64,000 nt of DNA, taken from positions 1-64,000 of the forward strand of contig MCFH01000050.1 in NCBI GenBank assembly GCA_002104945.1, given 5' to 3'. This DNA is from Piromyces finnis. Lineage: Eukaryota > Neocallimastigomycota > Neocallimastigomycetes > Neocallimastigales > Neocallimastigaceae. The first letter of the stretch is position 1. Each line of letters starts with the position of its first letter. The position numbers and the translations under genes are program-made. Below the pieces are notes generated by a model, which had not been told where the DNA came from, searched no databases, and was given only the letters and a program-made list of their open reading frames with translations. Of the stretch, positions 32,965 through 45,852 are shown one piece after another.

Positions 32965-33834
32965 AATAAAAAACAGGGTATATTATGAAAGCTATGGAAG
33001 TTGATGAAAATTCCGTGAGTATTTTTTTTTTTTTTGTATTTTAAATAAAATAAATAAATATAATTTCATAATTTTATTAAATATATTATATATAAATAAT
33101 ATATATTTTATATTTTAAAAATATAAATAGATTATGATTTTCCCAACTGGAGTTAACAAAATCGTTGGTGGTGTTGTTTCTCTTATTGGATTTGCTATAA
33201 ATTTATGGACTTTAAGTGCTTTAGGTGTTAAAGGTATTCAAAAGAATTTTTAATATATATATATATATTGATATCAATTTATAAAAAAAGAATGATTATA
33301 ATTACAATTATTTAATAAATATAAACAAAAATAGGAATGTATAACGGTGATAGTTTTGGATTTTTATTCGATGAACAAGTATATATTAATTATAATTTTA
33401 TATTAATTGGAACTCAGAAAAAAAAAAAAAAAAAACATTAAAATTAATAATTTTTAATTATTTTATTAGGTTACTACTGGTCCATACAAGTATATGAGTG
33501 ATCCACAATATGTTGGTACTTTCATTGCTGCTGTTGGTAGTGCTATTATGTATCAATCTATAGCTGGTTATGGTACGTACAAAATTATTTTTTAATTTTA
33601 TGAAAATTAAATATTGTTACTAAAATATTAATAATAATTTATAAAATTATAGTTCTTGCTTTAGCTGTTTATGTTGTCTTCTTAATTTCTGTCAAATTTG
33701 TTGAAGTAAATATATTATTTTTTAATATTTATATATTTAAGTTTATTTCATTAAAAATTAATTTTTATTAATTTAAATGTTAGGGTCCACACATGAGAAG
33801 ATTATATGCTGCTAAAGAAAAAAAAACTGAATAA
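32452..33834 (+). CDS. PEMT/OPI3-type phospholipid N-methyltransferase
   Basis: Eight exons: 32452-32589, 32736-32802, 32977-33014, 33131-33233, 33335-33378, 33470-33572, 33653-33705, 33784-33834; 597 nt, 198 aa, almost exactly the size of human PEMT. Four hydrophobic segments fit the PEMT fold: YVALLWIVLHVAHYNF, AVYYYAVLLIVWACV, IVGGVVSLIGFAINLWTLSA, and VLALAVYVVFLISVKFVEGP. The conserved catalytic/SAM-binding strip is visible as GDSFGFLFDEQVTTGPYKYM then SDPQYVGTFIAAVGSAIM, comparable to GDYFGILxxxRVxxFPFxxxxNPMYWGS in Opi3/PEMT. The family methylates phosphatidylethanolamine derivatives to phosphatidylcholine in the ER. Here DPQYVG replaces the usual NPMYWG, so the substrate may differ somewhat. 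It ends with a basic tail, RRLYAAKEKKTE. Confidence 0.85.
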
Positions 33835-34813
33835 AAAAATAATATAAATAAATAAAAAAATAAATTAATAAATAATTACTACAAAAAAAAAAAAAAAAAT
33901 AAATAATAAGTAGCAAAAATAGCTTATTAATTAAAACTTTTTTAATTTATTTAGTAAATAATGAAATAGTTAATTAATTATAAACTAAAAAGATTAAAAG
34001 AGAGAGAAAAAAAAATCAAATGCAAATAAATATTAATAAATAAATAATTAAAAAAAAAAAAAAAAAAAGAAAAATTGAAGTTGTATATATAACATATTCT
34101 TCTTATTATTTTTATATTCAATAAAAAAATATTTGTGTAAGAGTAGCATTATTATATATAATCCTAATTATTAAATAAATAGTTTTATGTTCTATTTCGA
34201 ATAAATATAGGTACATTCATTTATATTATATAACTATAAATATATATTTAAAAATTCATATAAACTTTATATGTATTTTTTATCAATTTTCATATTTACC
34301 AATTTTTGTTAAACCTTATTATATCATAAAAAATAAAAATTTAGAATAACCAAGGAGTAAATGTAATATTAATAATTAAAATTAAAAGATTTTAGATTTT
34401 AGAAAAAAAGGAATTTTAGGTTTCATAATTATATTACATTTGATTATTTATACCGAAAAAAAAAATGAATTCAATATATAAACTATTATAATAAATATTT
34501 ATCATAAATGATATAAAATGATTATTTAGTGAAACTCTATTATTTAGAATTAGAATAGTAAAAGGAAAAAGATATATTTATATTTTTACATTTTAAAATT
34601 TTTTTTTGTGGAATACTAATTTTATGTATATTTTTAAATTTATGTATAAATTATTAAATCTATTCTCAACCAACATTCTTTTAAAGAAAGAGTAAACTTG
34701 TAAATAGAAATAATATATAAATATACATAGAAGTTAAAAGTTACATTTAAAAAGAAAAGAAGAAGAAGCAATTAAATTGAATATATTAAAATAAGATAAT
34801 ATTTGCTAAAATA
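33835..34813. other. Intergenic, no gene seen
   Basis: A-rich region just after the methyltransferase, then AT-rich spacer and the purine-rich leader of the next gene (34740-34790). Confidence 0.6.
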
Positions 34814-37800
34814 ATGGCAAAAAAAATAAATTTTAAATATTATTTTACATTATGTTTTATAACGAGTTATATAATATTTATTACAATATTAACATTAAAG
34901 GCTATACCAAATAAAAACTCGAATAACGACTTAGAGGGTATTAGATTATTTGATTTAATATTAACAATATAAATAAATATTTTTATTCATTCTTATTTTA
35001 ACGAAATTGTTTTTATAATAAATATAGGAGAATTACTGAAAAGAGATGATATTTCATATGATCTAAATGATATATATAATTCAGAAGAAAAATCAAAATA
35101 TTACAAACCGGATGATTATGGAAAAAATATAGTGAATGGACAATTTGCATTCATTCATATAATATGGGCTTCAATAGCTTCAGGTTTCAGAGCAATGTAT
35201 TCAATTTCTAAAAATGATTTAATTAGAATATCCGAAAGCGATTTTAAAAATCCTTCTGGAATTGTCCAAACCGCTTTAAATACTAAAGGATTAGTTGTAT
35301 ATATTAATTTATTATAATTTATATATTAATCATTAGTAATAGTTGTTATTTATATATATACATACATTGTGAATTGAAAATATAATTTATTAAAATATAT
35401 ATTATTATAATTATTATAATATAGTTATTATTTGTTGTTTTAGCTCTATTTGCTGTTTTCGCTTTATTACTAAATATAGTTTGCTTCCCATTATATATAT
35501 GCATTAATATATGTACAAAAACAAGATATACAACAAAAAATTATAAGAAAAGTAAAATATTGTGTGGAAGAATATTTTTTGGAATATTTAGTTTTCTTTT
35601 AACGTATGAAAGAACTTTAAATATTAAAATAATATCTATTATATATTATATAACTAAAAGTTCTTAAATTATATAAATATATTTAATCATTAAACATATA
35701 TAGTTTTTCTCCATTATTTGCATTGATGGGTTATCAATCAATTAGTAATTCAGTTGATACAATAACAAAGGGAAGCAAAACATTAATTTATGATATAGAT
35801 GAATTTGTTATTAATGCAGAAGATGGTAAATTATCAATAGTTAAAATTGGAAATAATTCGTAAATAAAAATAATAATATATTTTTCATTTTAAACTTTAG
35901 TGATTAAAAATAAAGCTACTAATATCGTCATTGATACTGTTCGTGGTAAATTTTAATATGAATTATTAAAAAAAAAAAAGAAAAACAAAAAACTATAAAA
36001 AAAAATTAAAATTAGAAATAAATTTATTATTAAATTAATGGTGTTGATTAAAAAAAAACTTTTTTTTATATTTTAATAGCTGAAGTAGTGGATCCAATTA
36101 AATATGAAATTGATATAAAAATCATTCAAAATGCCACTGTTATGTATGATAAGGCATTGGATACAATCAATGAAGTAATTCCTTTCATAAACGAAGTCAA
36201 AAATATTGTTTATGAAGATGGCTATCCAGTTATTAATAGTAAATATTTTATATTAATTGCTTTTTTAAACATTTATACATTTATATAAAATATAAAAATA
36301 TAATTCATAAAATGTAGTAATTATTGCTGATAAAATTAAAATTATTACAAAATCTCGAATAATTTATTAAATGCCAAAAGAGCTGTACAATTTAATTCAA
36401 GAATTAGAAGTTGATTATAACCAAGATCTTAGCAAATTAGAAACAGATGTTTTTGAAAAAAATACTACATTAAATGATGTATTAAATACACTTAATGAAT
36501 TTGAATCAGTAATGAGTGATACTAAACAAACATTAGATGATAATAATATACATGAAATATATAATAAAGCATTAAATACTATTGATGATGCATTTAAAAT
36601 GGGTAAATATTAATATATTAAACTTTATTTTAATTAAAAACAAATAAATCATATCAGTCATACTAACTAAATTTTATAAATGTATTAGTTGATGAATTTA
36701 CTTCTGAATTTACAAATATAGATTTATCAGATATTAGAACTATACTTCATGATGATGTTTATAATACAATCAATGACATTGAAGGATATAAAAGTGATAT
36801 AGATATCTTTAGCCCAAATTTATTTTATAAAACTTTATTTTTAATAATTACACTATTATCTGTGATTGTAATTTTATTTGCTATTTTAAGATTACATAAA
36901 GGAGTAAAAACGTAAATATAAAAAATATTTTATATTATTAATAATATTTTTTGATTATTAATGAAATAAAAATTAATTGTTTAGATTATTAATAACATGC
37001 ATACCTATTGGAGCTATTTTCTGGATTATTACAAGTATTAAAAATAAATTATAATAATTTTTTGCAATAACCGACTCATATATATACAATATTATAATTA
37101 AATATAATAACATAATATATTTATTAAATATAATAAACAAATAAATGAAAATGAATAGTTATATTTTTATTAATATCTGTATTGGTAAGCCAGACATGTA
37201 ATACAATCTACGAATTAGATTCAGAGACAGTTGCAACTATATATAAAAAAGTTGAAACTATATATGGAAATATAGAACAAAAGGAAAATGATGAAATATT
37301 AAATTCATTATCAAATTATAATTTTAAATTTGAAACTTTTTCAAAGCTGATATATTCATGTGCATCTGATAAAAATAATGATACTTCCATATGGAGTGTT
37401 CTTGAAAAAGAGGAATTTAACAGTTTAATAAAGACTACATGTAGTATTATTGAAGAAAATATTCAATTAGAAGAAATAAAAATTGAGTGCTCAGAGGTTA
37501 ATGGAAGAGATGATTTAATTAAGTCATTTGTTAAGGCTATTAATATAACAGGGAAAATAAGTGAAGAAGTTGATAAGATTGATATTTCTGAAATGTAATG
37601 AAGAACTATTTAAATTGTTATATATGTACACATTAAATTATCACTAAATTTCTGATAAAATTTATATATATATATATAAATGTATTTAAAATAAAAAGTT
37701 TGAGTGGAATAACTGATATACCAGAAATACCAACTGAAATTGAAATACCAGAAATCTCTATTGAAAGTTTAAAGAGTTCATTAAATGAAATTACGAGCAA

Positions 37801-39188
37801 CATAGATACAATTTGTCTTGGTTTAACATATAAAAATGGGTTTAAGCCACCATCAGGTAGATATTTTTTATTATATATTATTATAAGTAATTACCTGTGA
37901 TAATTAGTCTAAATTATAAAATGTTGAATTTTTAATATACATATTTATAATTATTAGCATGTACCGAGGAAAAGAAAGAAGAAAAAAAGATATACTATAA
38001 TAGTCAAGTAGAAGATATCAATAACCGCGTAAATAAATTAGATCAAAAGCTTCAAAGCAAAAAAGATGATATGGAGAACAAACTCATACCAAATATTGAA
38101 GTAAGTGATATATTTATATTTATTAGTTATATGAGTTTTGTATGAAGATAAATAATCAAACATTTTAACAATGACATATATTTAAAACCTAATAGAAAAT
38201 TAGTGATGAATTAAAAGAATTTTTAAATAATATTGGTGAGACAGCTCAAAATATTATTGATAGTTCAATAAATTCGGTAAATAAATCAATTTTTTTTATT
38301 ATTTTTATTATTGTAAAACTTACATTAGGAACTGATATTTTTAATAAAATAAAATAGATTAAAGCAAAAGAATTTAGTTTATTTAGCTCAATTATTGATA
38401 AAACCTTTTCTTTAGCTACAAAATGTCAATCGTGGAGTCAAGATATTTGGATATTGTCAAATTCTGTTTGTCATGGTATTCCGTAAGTATTATTATTATT
38501 ATAATGATAAATGTAATTGTTACAATTTCTCAAACATTATATATATAGAAATGGAATAGATGTAATATGGTGGTCATCTGTTATTATTGCGTTTTTATTA
38601 ACGTTTAATATATTTGGTGGAATTCAGTTAATGACTTATACTGTTGCAGCTCTTAAATATGATGGTAAAGATGTGGAAAGTGATAAAAAAAGTAGACCTG
38701 ATAAAAAAGTATCGATTAATGAAAAGCAATCAGGAAAGTCTAGAAGTGATGCATGTACAAGTGAAGGCTTACCACCTCAAAAAGATGTACTCAAAACTAA
38801 TGTTCTTGATGATTTTAATAATATCAGTAAATATAATGTTGAACTTGATGATGAAAATGTAGATAAAAAAAGAAATGATTTGAATAAAGAAGTTCTTAAA
38901 AAGCATGAATCAATGATTACTCCATCTAAAGAATTAAACGAATTATTAGAAAATGGTCCTAAGTCCAATTATCATCCAGATCCAATATTTAATAATAATG
39001 AAGATGAGATAAAAGAAGTAGAAGATAGTGATGATGATATTGACAATGAAAGAGTAGAGATAGAAGTGATAAATGATGATGATGATGAGGTAGTAGAAAT
39101 AGATGTAGTAAATGATAATGATGATATAGTAGAAATAGATGTAACAAATAATGATAATAATGACAATGATGATAATTTATATCAATAA
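34814..39188 (+). CDS. Prominin-like pentaspan membrane protein
   Basis: Fifteen exons sum to 2976 nt (991 aa): 34814-34937, 35028-35296, 35425-35603, 35704-35825, 35901-35945, 36080-36238, 36381-36602, 36689-36911, 36985-37034, 37159-37594, 37699-37856, 37958-38100, 38196-38276, 38358-38482, 38549-39188. Topology from hydropathy: signal/anchor (7-28), N-terminal ectodomain, TM1 (132-160) running into a Cys-bearing stretch (NIVCFPLYICINIC), short basic loop, TM2 (175-200), an extracellular helical loop of about 215 residues, TM3 (418-440), basic turn (RLHKGVK), TM4 (449-473), a second Cys-containing loop of about 300 residues, TM5 (784-808) and a 180-residue very acidic tail. Five spans, two large helical loops and a Cys-rich TM1 junction are the prominin (CD133) plan, and the length is similar. 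Sequence identity could not be measured. Prominins organise cholesterol-rich membrane protrusions and cilia. Acceptor 36380 is preferred because acceptor 36317 leads to an in-frame TAA. Confidence 0.62.
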
Positions 39189-39401
39189 ACAATCCATTGA
39201 TATAAACTATTTAATACATTTTCTAACAATAGTTAAAAAAATATATATTTATTAAATACTAATGTAATAATTATTTTATATTTAATCTACATTATTTTAA
39301 TTTATTTATAAATATATTATTAAAATTATTTTTATTTGTACATATGTATATTAATATATTAATAAAATTGTTATTATAATATTATATATAATTTAATTTT
39401 T

Positions 39402-39432
<31 letters not shown>

Positions 39433-39490
39433 GTATTATTCTTAGATATTAATAAAAAATTAAAAGTATTTTAAATAATTTTTATTCTAA
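39189..39490. other. Intergenic, no gene seen
   Basis: 300-bp spacer with a T run and (ATT)n at 39397-39434. Confidence 0.7.
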
Positions 39491-40344
39491 ATGTCATTAA
39501 TAGAATTACATGAACCAATAATAAAGTAATAATAAACGAAATAAAATATTTAACATAAAATAATAAATATTAAATTTAATATATATTAGATAATAAATTA
39601 AGTTGTATTGTATTTTTTGAACAATTTTTAGAGTTAGTTCAACTTATCAAAGAGATGTAAAAAATTTTGGTAAGCAATTTATGACTGATAATGATGATGA
39701 AACTTGTTGGAATTCTGATCAGGTATGTATTTTCTTTTCCCTCTCTCTCTCTCTCTCTCTATTTTTTTTTTTTATCAATTGAATATTATATTTCAATTTT
39801 AACTATTTATATGTTGATATTAAAAAAGGGTTCACCACAATCAATTTTAATTAATTTTGAAGAAAATGAAGTTTGTCCAAAAACTCTTATATGTATGTTT
39901 CAAGGTGGATTTGCAGGAAAGGAATGTGAAATTAAAGGTTTTATAAACGACACATGGGAAACTATAACTGAGTTTTATCCAGAAGATAGCAATAACTTAC
40001 AAATATCCTTTTTTTTTATTGTTATTATAATATTATATTATTGATATAGATATTATATTTTATTATTATTATTATTGGCTATAATACAGAATGAATTTTA
40101 AATTTTATTATTAATTTTAAAATCCATTATTATATATATCAATTAATATGTTTATATCTTTAACCGTTCCCCCCCCTCTCTCTCTTTTTTTTTTTTTATG
40201 TATTTGTTCGTGTTTGTGTTTGCGTGAATGTACAGCTTTCCACTTAATATGACCGAAGTGTGTAGTAAATTTAAGATAATTTTTAAATCTAGTACTGACT
40301 TTTATGGAAGAATTATTATATATAAATTGGATTTACAAGAATAA
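39491..40344 (+). CDS. NR2C2AP: NR2C2AP-like F5/8C-domain protein
   Basis: Four exons: 39491-39525, 39632-39722, 39829-40002, 40234-40344; 411 nt, 136 aa (human protein 139 aa). The match to nuclear receptor 2C2-associated protein is clear in ordered blocks: KVSSTYQRDVKNFGKQFM, DNDDETCWNSDQGSPQSI, FQGGFAGKECEI, EFYPEDSNNLQSFPLN and SSTDFYGRIIIYKLDL. The fold is a discoidin-like (F5/8 type C) beta sandwich. The mammalian protein was described as a repressor partner of the orphan receptor TR4, a receptor class fungi lack, so the ancestral role must be something else. The third intron is the notable part: to keep the frame and the conserved NNLQ-S/T-FP junction it must begin ATATCCTTT and end AC. 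Confidence 0.92.
40003..40233 (+). other. Putative U12-type AT-AC intron
   Basis: 5' end ATATCCTTTT matches the U12-type donor exactly; 3' end TGTAC. TCTTTAACC at about 40158-40166 resembles the U12 branch site but lies about 70 nt from the AC, farther than usual. Splicing at the nearby AG (40234-40235) would shift the frame into a stop. Confidence 0.7.
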
Positions 40345-41592
40345 TGAAATTTAAATTGCAATTCATATGTTTTACTTTAATAATTAATTACATATTATAG
40401 AACTATCTGTATAACCAAATAAAATAAATAAAAAAAGGAAATTGAAAGCAAAAACAAAAAAAAAATTATAATATCATTTTTAATAGACAATAAAATTATA
40501 TATTAGGTATTTTATTATTTAGTAAAAAGATATAATAAATGAAGTTGAAATAAAAAAAAATATTATTTTATTGTTAAAAAGAAGTCTATATTAAATGTAA
40601 CAATTAATATATATATATATATATATTTGATATTTTCTTTTATTTATTTAAAGAAATATTAACTATCTTTTTCTATTCTAATAAGTTAATAAATAATTTT
40701 TATTTTTGATATAAAAATCCAAATGCAAACCTATATTACGATGGCAAATATCGTTTAATCAATAATTTTTTATAGTTAATATAGTTATTAATATAATGTT
40801 AATAATACATTGAATAATAAGATATTTTCAAAATTTAATAACAAAAATATATTTAAAAAAATTTAAATTTTTTGTGTATCTTTTAGATAAATTAAACAAT
40901 TTTTAAATTAATTTTATTGAATAAAAATAAGAATGTATATTTTAATAATTAAATAAAGTTATAATTTATTTTAATATTTATTTATTAAGATTAAGTAATA
41001 ATACAAAATTTGCAATTAAAAGAGCATTTAGGTTTTTTAATAAAACAATGAAATATGATATAAGATATCACTAACATATAAGCTAGGATACATAATAGTT
41101 TTCCTTAACTAGAAGAAAAAATTAGTTAAGATTTCTATATAGTATATGTATTAATCTAAAGTAAATGATAAATTTATATTTGATTATTGAATATTTTTGA
41201 ATTAATAATTTTTGTAATAATGTATATTGATAAATATATATATATATTTGATTATTATTATTATTATTATTATTATTTTTAAATTTAAATAAAATTACAA
41301 AAGTAAAAAAGATATACATTATGGGTAATTTTTTTTTAATAATTTCGAACATTTAATTTATATTATAAATTTATTTTTTTTATAATTAATAATAAAATTT
41401 AATAAAATATATCAAAAATATGTTATTTTTTTTCTTCTTTCCTTTTTTAAAATTTATTATAAATGATATCAAATATAATGTTAAATAGCAACTATACAAT
41501 TAAAAAAATTTAAGAATTAAAGAATTAATTATTATTAATAATATTATAATAATCATTTACATAATTCTTTAAATAAGAATAATATTTAATTA

Positions 41593-41667
<75 letters not shown>

Positions 41668-41952
41668 TATAATAATTGTAATAATAATTATATAGAATTA
41701 TAATAAAGAGTTTTTTTAATTAATATAATTCCTTTTTTCCTTTTTTTTAATATTCTTTTTTTTTTTTATATTATATAATTATATTTATTCTTTTTTTTCC
41801 TTTTTTTTCCTTTTTTTTTTTTTTATTATATTCAATAATTATTAACGTTAAATACAAAGCTAATATAAGAAGTATACCATTTAATTCAATATCATTAAAG
41901 TATTAAAATATTTAATATATTATTCAACAGTTATTAAAAAAAATCAATAAAA
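40345..41952. other. Intergenic region with AAT array
   Basis: 1.6 kb spacer. Holds an ATT run near 41247-41278 and an (AAT)n array of about 75 bp at 41594-41668. T-rich tracts precede the next gene. No gene seen. Confidence 0.6.
41594..41668. repeat. (AAT)n microsatellite
   Basis: About 25 AAT units, some 285 bp upstream of the USP22-like start codon. Confidence 0.95.
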
Positions 41953-42650
41953 ATGGCTTCTGAAAATGTAACACCAGTATCTACTCCAAATCAATCAATG
42001 ATTGTTGATACTAATATTACTAACACAACAATCACTTCTACTCCGAAAATTTCAAATAATCCTACTGTAAAATCGACCTTTTCTATTTTTAGAACCGAAA
42101 ATCTTCATCCTGCATATCATGGATGTATTCATATATCTGCAAGAATTAATAACAATTTAATGGATAACTATAGAACATGTTGTCGTTACGCAATAAAATT
42201 TAGAAATAAATACATAGTAAAACAAGATGTTAAATCTAAAGCATTAGAAGCAAAGATTGCTGGTACAACCTCAACAAAAAAAACGTATGAAGAAAATCTT
42301 TTGAAATCTTTAAATAAGGTATTTTCATAATATTTTTAATATGTTATGTCTTATGTATTAATTATAATATTTCTAAATATTAAATAATATATTATATTTG
42401 TTAATTTAAAATAATTTTTAATTATATTAAATAAATTTAGCTACCATTACCATTTTGCCATGTTTGTGATAATCCTTTTGGTCGTTTGCATGTGTGTCTT
42501 TTGTGTGTATATTTTGGGTGTTGGAAGGAAGACCATATGAGAGCCCATTGTAAAGAAAAAGCTCATAATTTTGGTATAGAAAATTATTAATATAATACAA
42601 TATATAATAGTATATTTTAAAATTTGGAAGTCTTGCCCTAAACTTAAAAC

Positions 42651-42685
<35 letters not shown>

Positions 42686-45600
42686 GAAAATTAATTATGA
42701 TAGCTATGAATTTTCAAAACTGTTCGGTATATTGTTGTGAATGCGAAGATTATATTTATGATATAGAATTTGAAAAAATATATAAAATGGAACAAGATAA
42801 GTTTTACCAATTACTTTTACAGTCCCAAAGTAAATATTGCATTTTAAAGGAAATATATATATATTTTAAAATATTTCATTACCTAATTATTTTTTTTTTC
42901 TTTTAATTTTATTATTGCTTATTGCTATTTATAGATCCGAATATTAAGTATTTAAATTGTCCTGAATGGCTACCAACAGAAGATGAGGCTGAAAAAATAA
43001 GAAATAATTCATTACTTTTGAGATGTTCAGGTCTAAGGGGTTTACGAAACTTAGGATCGACATGCTTTATGAATGTTATTATACAATCTTTCATTCACAA
43101 TCCTTTACTTCGTGCTCATTTTTTGGGTGATCGTCATAATTATAAACTATGTAAAAATACATTATGCTTAGCATGTGAATTGGATAAATTATTTGCGCAG
43201 GTTAATCAACTATTAAAAAATATACTAATCAATATATATATGTATATATAGTACTCAAATATATAATTTTATTTTAAAAATAGTTTTATTCCGGTGATCA
43301 TACTCCTTTTGGACCATGCGAATTTCTTTATGTTGTATGGAAAACGGAAAAACATATGGCAGGATATCAACAACAAGATGCTCATGAATTTTTAATTTGT
43401 GCATTAGATCAATTACATCAAAGTTGTTGTATGTGTAAGTATTGAAATAAAAAGAAAAAATATATAAAATTTTAAAGTTTTGATCAAATCATTATTTTAA
43501 ATAATATTTTGGTTGCTATTATTATTATTATTATTATTATTATTCATTATTTATTATTGATTTATGAATGATAAATAGTAAAGAATAGAGATGATTCTTC
43601 AAAATGCAAATGCATTATACATCAAATTTTTTCCGGTTCTTTGAGATCTGATGTTACATGTACTAAATGCGGAACAGTGTCAGTTAAAGAAGATCTTTTT
43701 ATGGATTTATCGTTAGATATTAAAGATTCATCAATAAAAAAACCAAGCAGAAAACGTAAACATAAAAAAGATATAGATAATGATCATAACGATACCGATG
43801 ATTCAGTGGCAAATGAAGGTGAATATGTGTCATCATTGAACTCATCATTGAATGATGAATCGATAATAACACTTGCTGACTGTTTAAATAGGTATATAAA
43901 ATAGTTGTAGTAATATATAGTTAAATACTTAATATTTTTTTTTTTTTTTTTTTTTTTAAATTCAGTATTATTTATAAATTTTATATATATATATTTTCTT
44001 TATTTTAAATAGATTTACAATACCAGAAAAAATAAGTGAAAAATATATGTGTACAAATTGCAATTCATATCAAGTAATATTATTTAAATAGAGTTTCTTT
44101 TAAAATATCTATAAAATAATTTTAAAGAAATTAATATAGAAAATTTAATTTAAATGTTTTTTTTTTTAATAGGATGCTACAAAACAACTATCACTTAAAA
44201 CATTACCACCAGTATTATGTATATCATTAAAAGTAAGAATCAATATTAATAATAATAACATATTCTTTTTTTATATTAATATAACAAATACTCATAATTT
44301 ATTATTAATTATTATTAATAAGCGTTTTGAACATTCTCATATAACAAAAACAAAAATTGAAACTATGATTAAGATACCATGTGAACTTGATTTAACACCT
44401 TACACTTCACCTTCAATCATAGAGAATTCAAAAAGAGAAAAATATAATGAAGCCCATCCAAATAAAAAAATAGAAAGGTAAGTATAGAATATTTATTAAA
44501 ATAGTTTTTTTGTTAAATAAAAGTTAATAATTAATAAATATATTAAATAATTCATATGTTATTCGAATTTTCTTTTAAAAAAAATTGAAATATAATATTA
44601 GTGTTCCATTAAATCCAATTAATGTTTATCAATTATTTGCAGTAACAGTACATAATGGTGGTCTTGAAACAGGTCATTATACAGCATATGTAAAATGTCA
44701 TGGAGAAGTAAGTTTTATATAATTATATTATCATTAATATTTTATAATAAATATTTAAATTAAATATAATGTAGTGGTTTAAATTTGATGATCAAACGAT
44801 TACTTTAGCAACTGAGCAAGAAGTTTTAGCTAGCAATGTGTAATTGTTAAATAAATTGTTATTTTTTTTTTTAAAAAAATTATAGTAAATGATTAAAGTA
44901 TTATTAATCAAATACATATTACATATTTTTTTATAATTAGATATATGTGCTTTTATATTAGGAATGTAATGAATTATGGATCAATAGAAGATTCAGGAAT
45001 GATTCCAATTAATACTCCCAAATCTAAATTAGAAAATGAAAAATCCGAAAAGGCTCTTGCAAAAGAAAGGGAAAGAGAAGAAAAAGCTGCTCTAAAAAAA
45101 GCTAAAAAACTTAAAAAAGAAGCTGAAGCTCAAGCTAAAAAAAGAAAAAATAACCAATTACTATCAGATTCACCATCAAAAACTAAACATATTAAAATAA
45201 CGAACAGTGAAAGTAAAGAAAAATCAATTCATAAGCTTTCAAAAACTGAAAAATCTCTATCGAAAATAAGTAAACATAGTAAATATTTTTACATTTAATA
45301 GTAATGATTTTAACTATATAACAATGTAATTATCAATAATATTAAATATTATCCTATATATATATATATATATTTTTTTTTTTCAATATATAATTTTTAA
45401 AAGGTTCAAATGGTGGAAAAACTTTACCAAAAATTAAAAAAGATTATATTTCAAATAGTATTATATCAGATGATGATGATGAAGAAACCTATACAGTATT
45501 AGCTAGTGGTAAAGGTAGTTATACTTCTGAAGTTATTGGTAGTGGTTATAGTAACGGATCAATTCATAAATCTACTGGAGGTAAAGTTAAACCAGGCTCA

Positions 45601-45852
45601 ATAAGTCGTAGTAATAGTCATCATGGTTATGGAGCACCTGGAAATGGCCAAAAATTAATTAATTCTAAACAGAAAAAGAGTAGTATAGATGGATCAAAGA
45701 ATAAGTCTAATGATACAAATCATAATAAGAATTTACTTGATTCATTATTAACAGATGATGATGATGAAGATTTAGATGAAATTTCATCTCTTACTTCCAT
45801 ATCCTCTTCAGCCGATGAAGAAGTTGTTATTATGGCATCTGATCACATATAA
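41953..45852 (+). CDS. UBP8: SAGA ubiquitin-specific protease (USP22/Ubp8)
   Basis: Thirteen exons: 41953-42318, 42441-42573, 42704-42829, 42935-43200, 43284-43434, 43579-43891, 44013-44073, 44173-44232, 44323-44477, 44602-44707, 44775-44839, 44941-45278, 45404-45852; 2589 nt, 862 aa. An N-terminal ZnF-UBP (about 55-195: HGCIHI, CHVCDNPFGRLHVCLLC, FGCWKEDHMRAHC, YCCECEDYIYD) precedes a USP core with nucleophile C252 in NLGSTCFMN, YQQQDAHEFL, zinc Cys pairs CTKCG and CTNCN, RFEHSH, the catalytic His (about 569) in ETGHYTAYV and the WFKFDD strand. The ZnF-UBP plus USP order and the motif spellings place it in the USP22/Ubp8 group, which removes ubiquitin from histone H2B within SAGA. A basic insert follows LSLDIKD (about 375-425), and about 240 residues of charged and Ser-rich sequence trail the core; neither occurs in yeast Ubp8. 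Confidence 0.93.

Noticed and set aside
36318-36370. Premature TAA in the prominin-like gene
   Set aside because: Using the acceptor at 36380 instead of 36317 removes the stop and keeps the frame, so no mutation is needed.
38644-39192. Alternative frames over the acidic tail
   Set aside because: Shadow frames of the prominin-like last exon.
39739-39760. CT repeat as a regulatory GAGA-type element
   Set aside because: Lies in the NR2C2AP second intron next to a T run; likely just an intronic pyrimidine tract.
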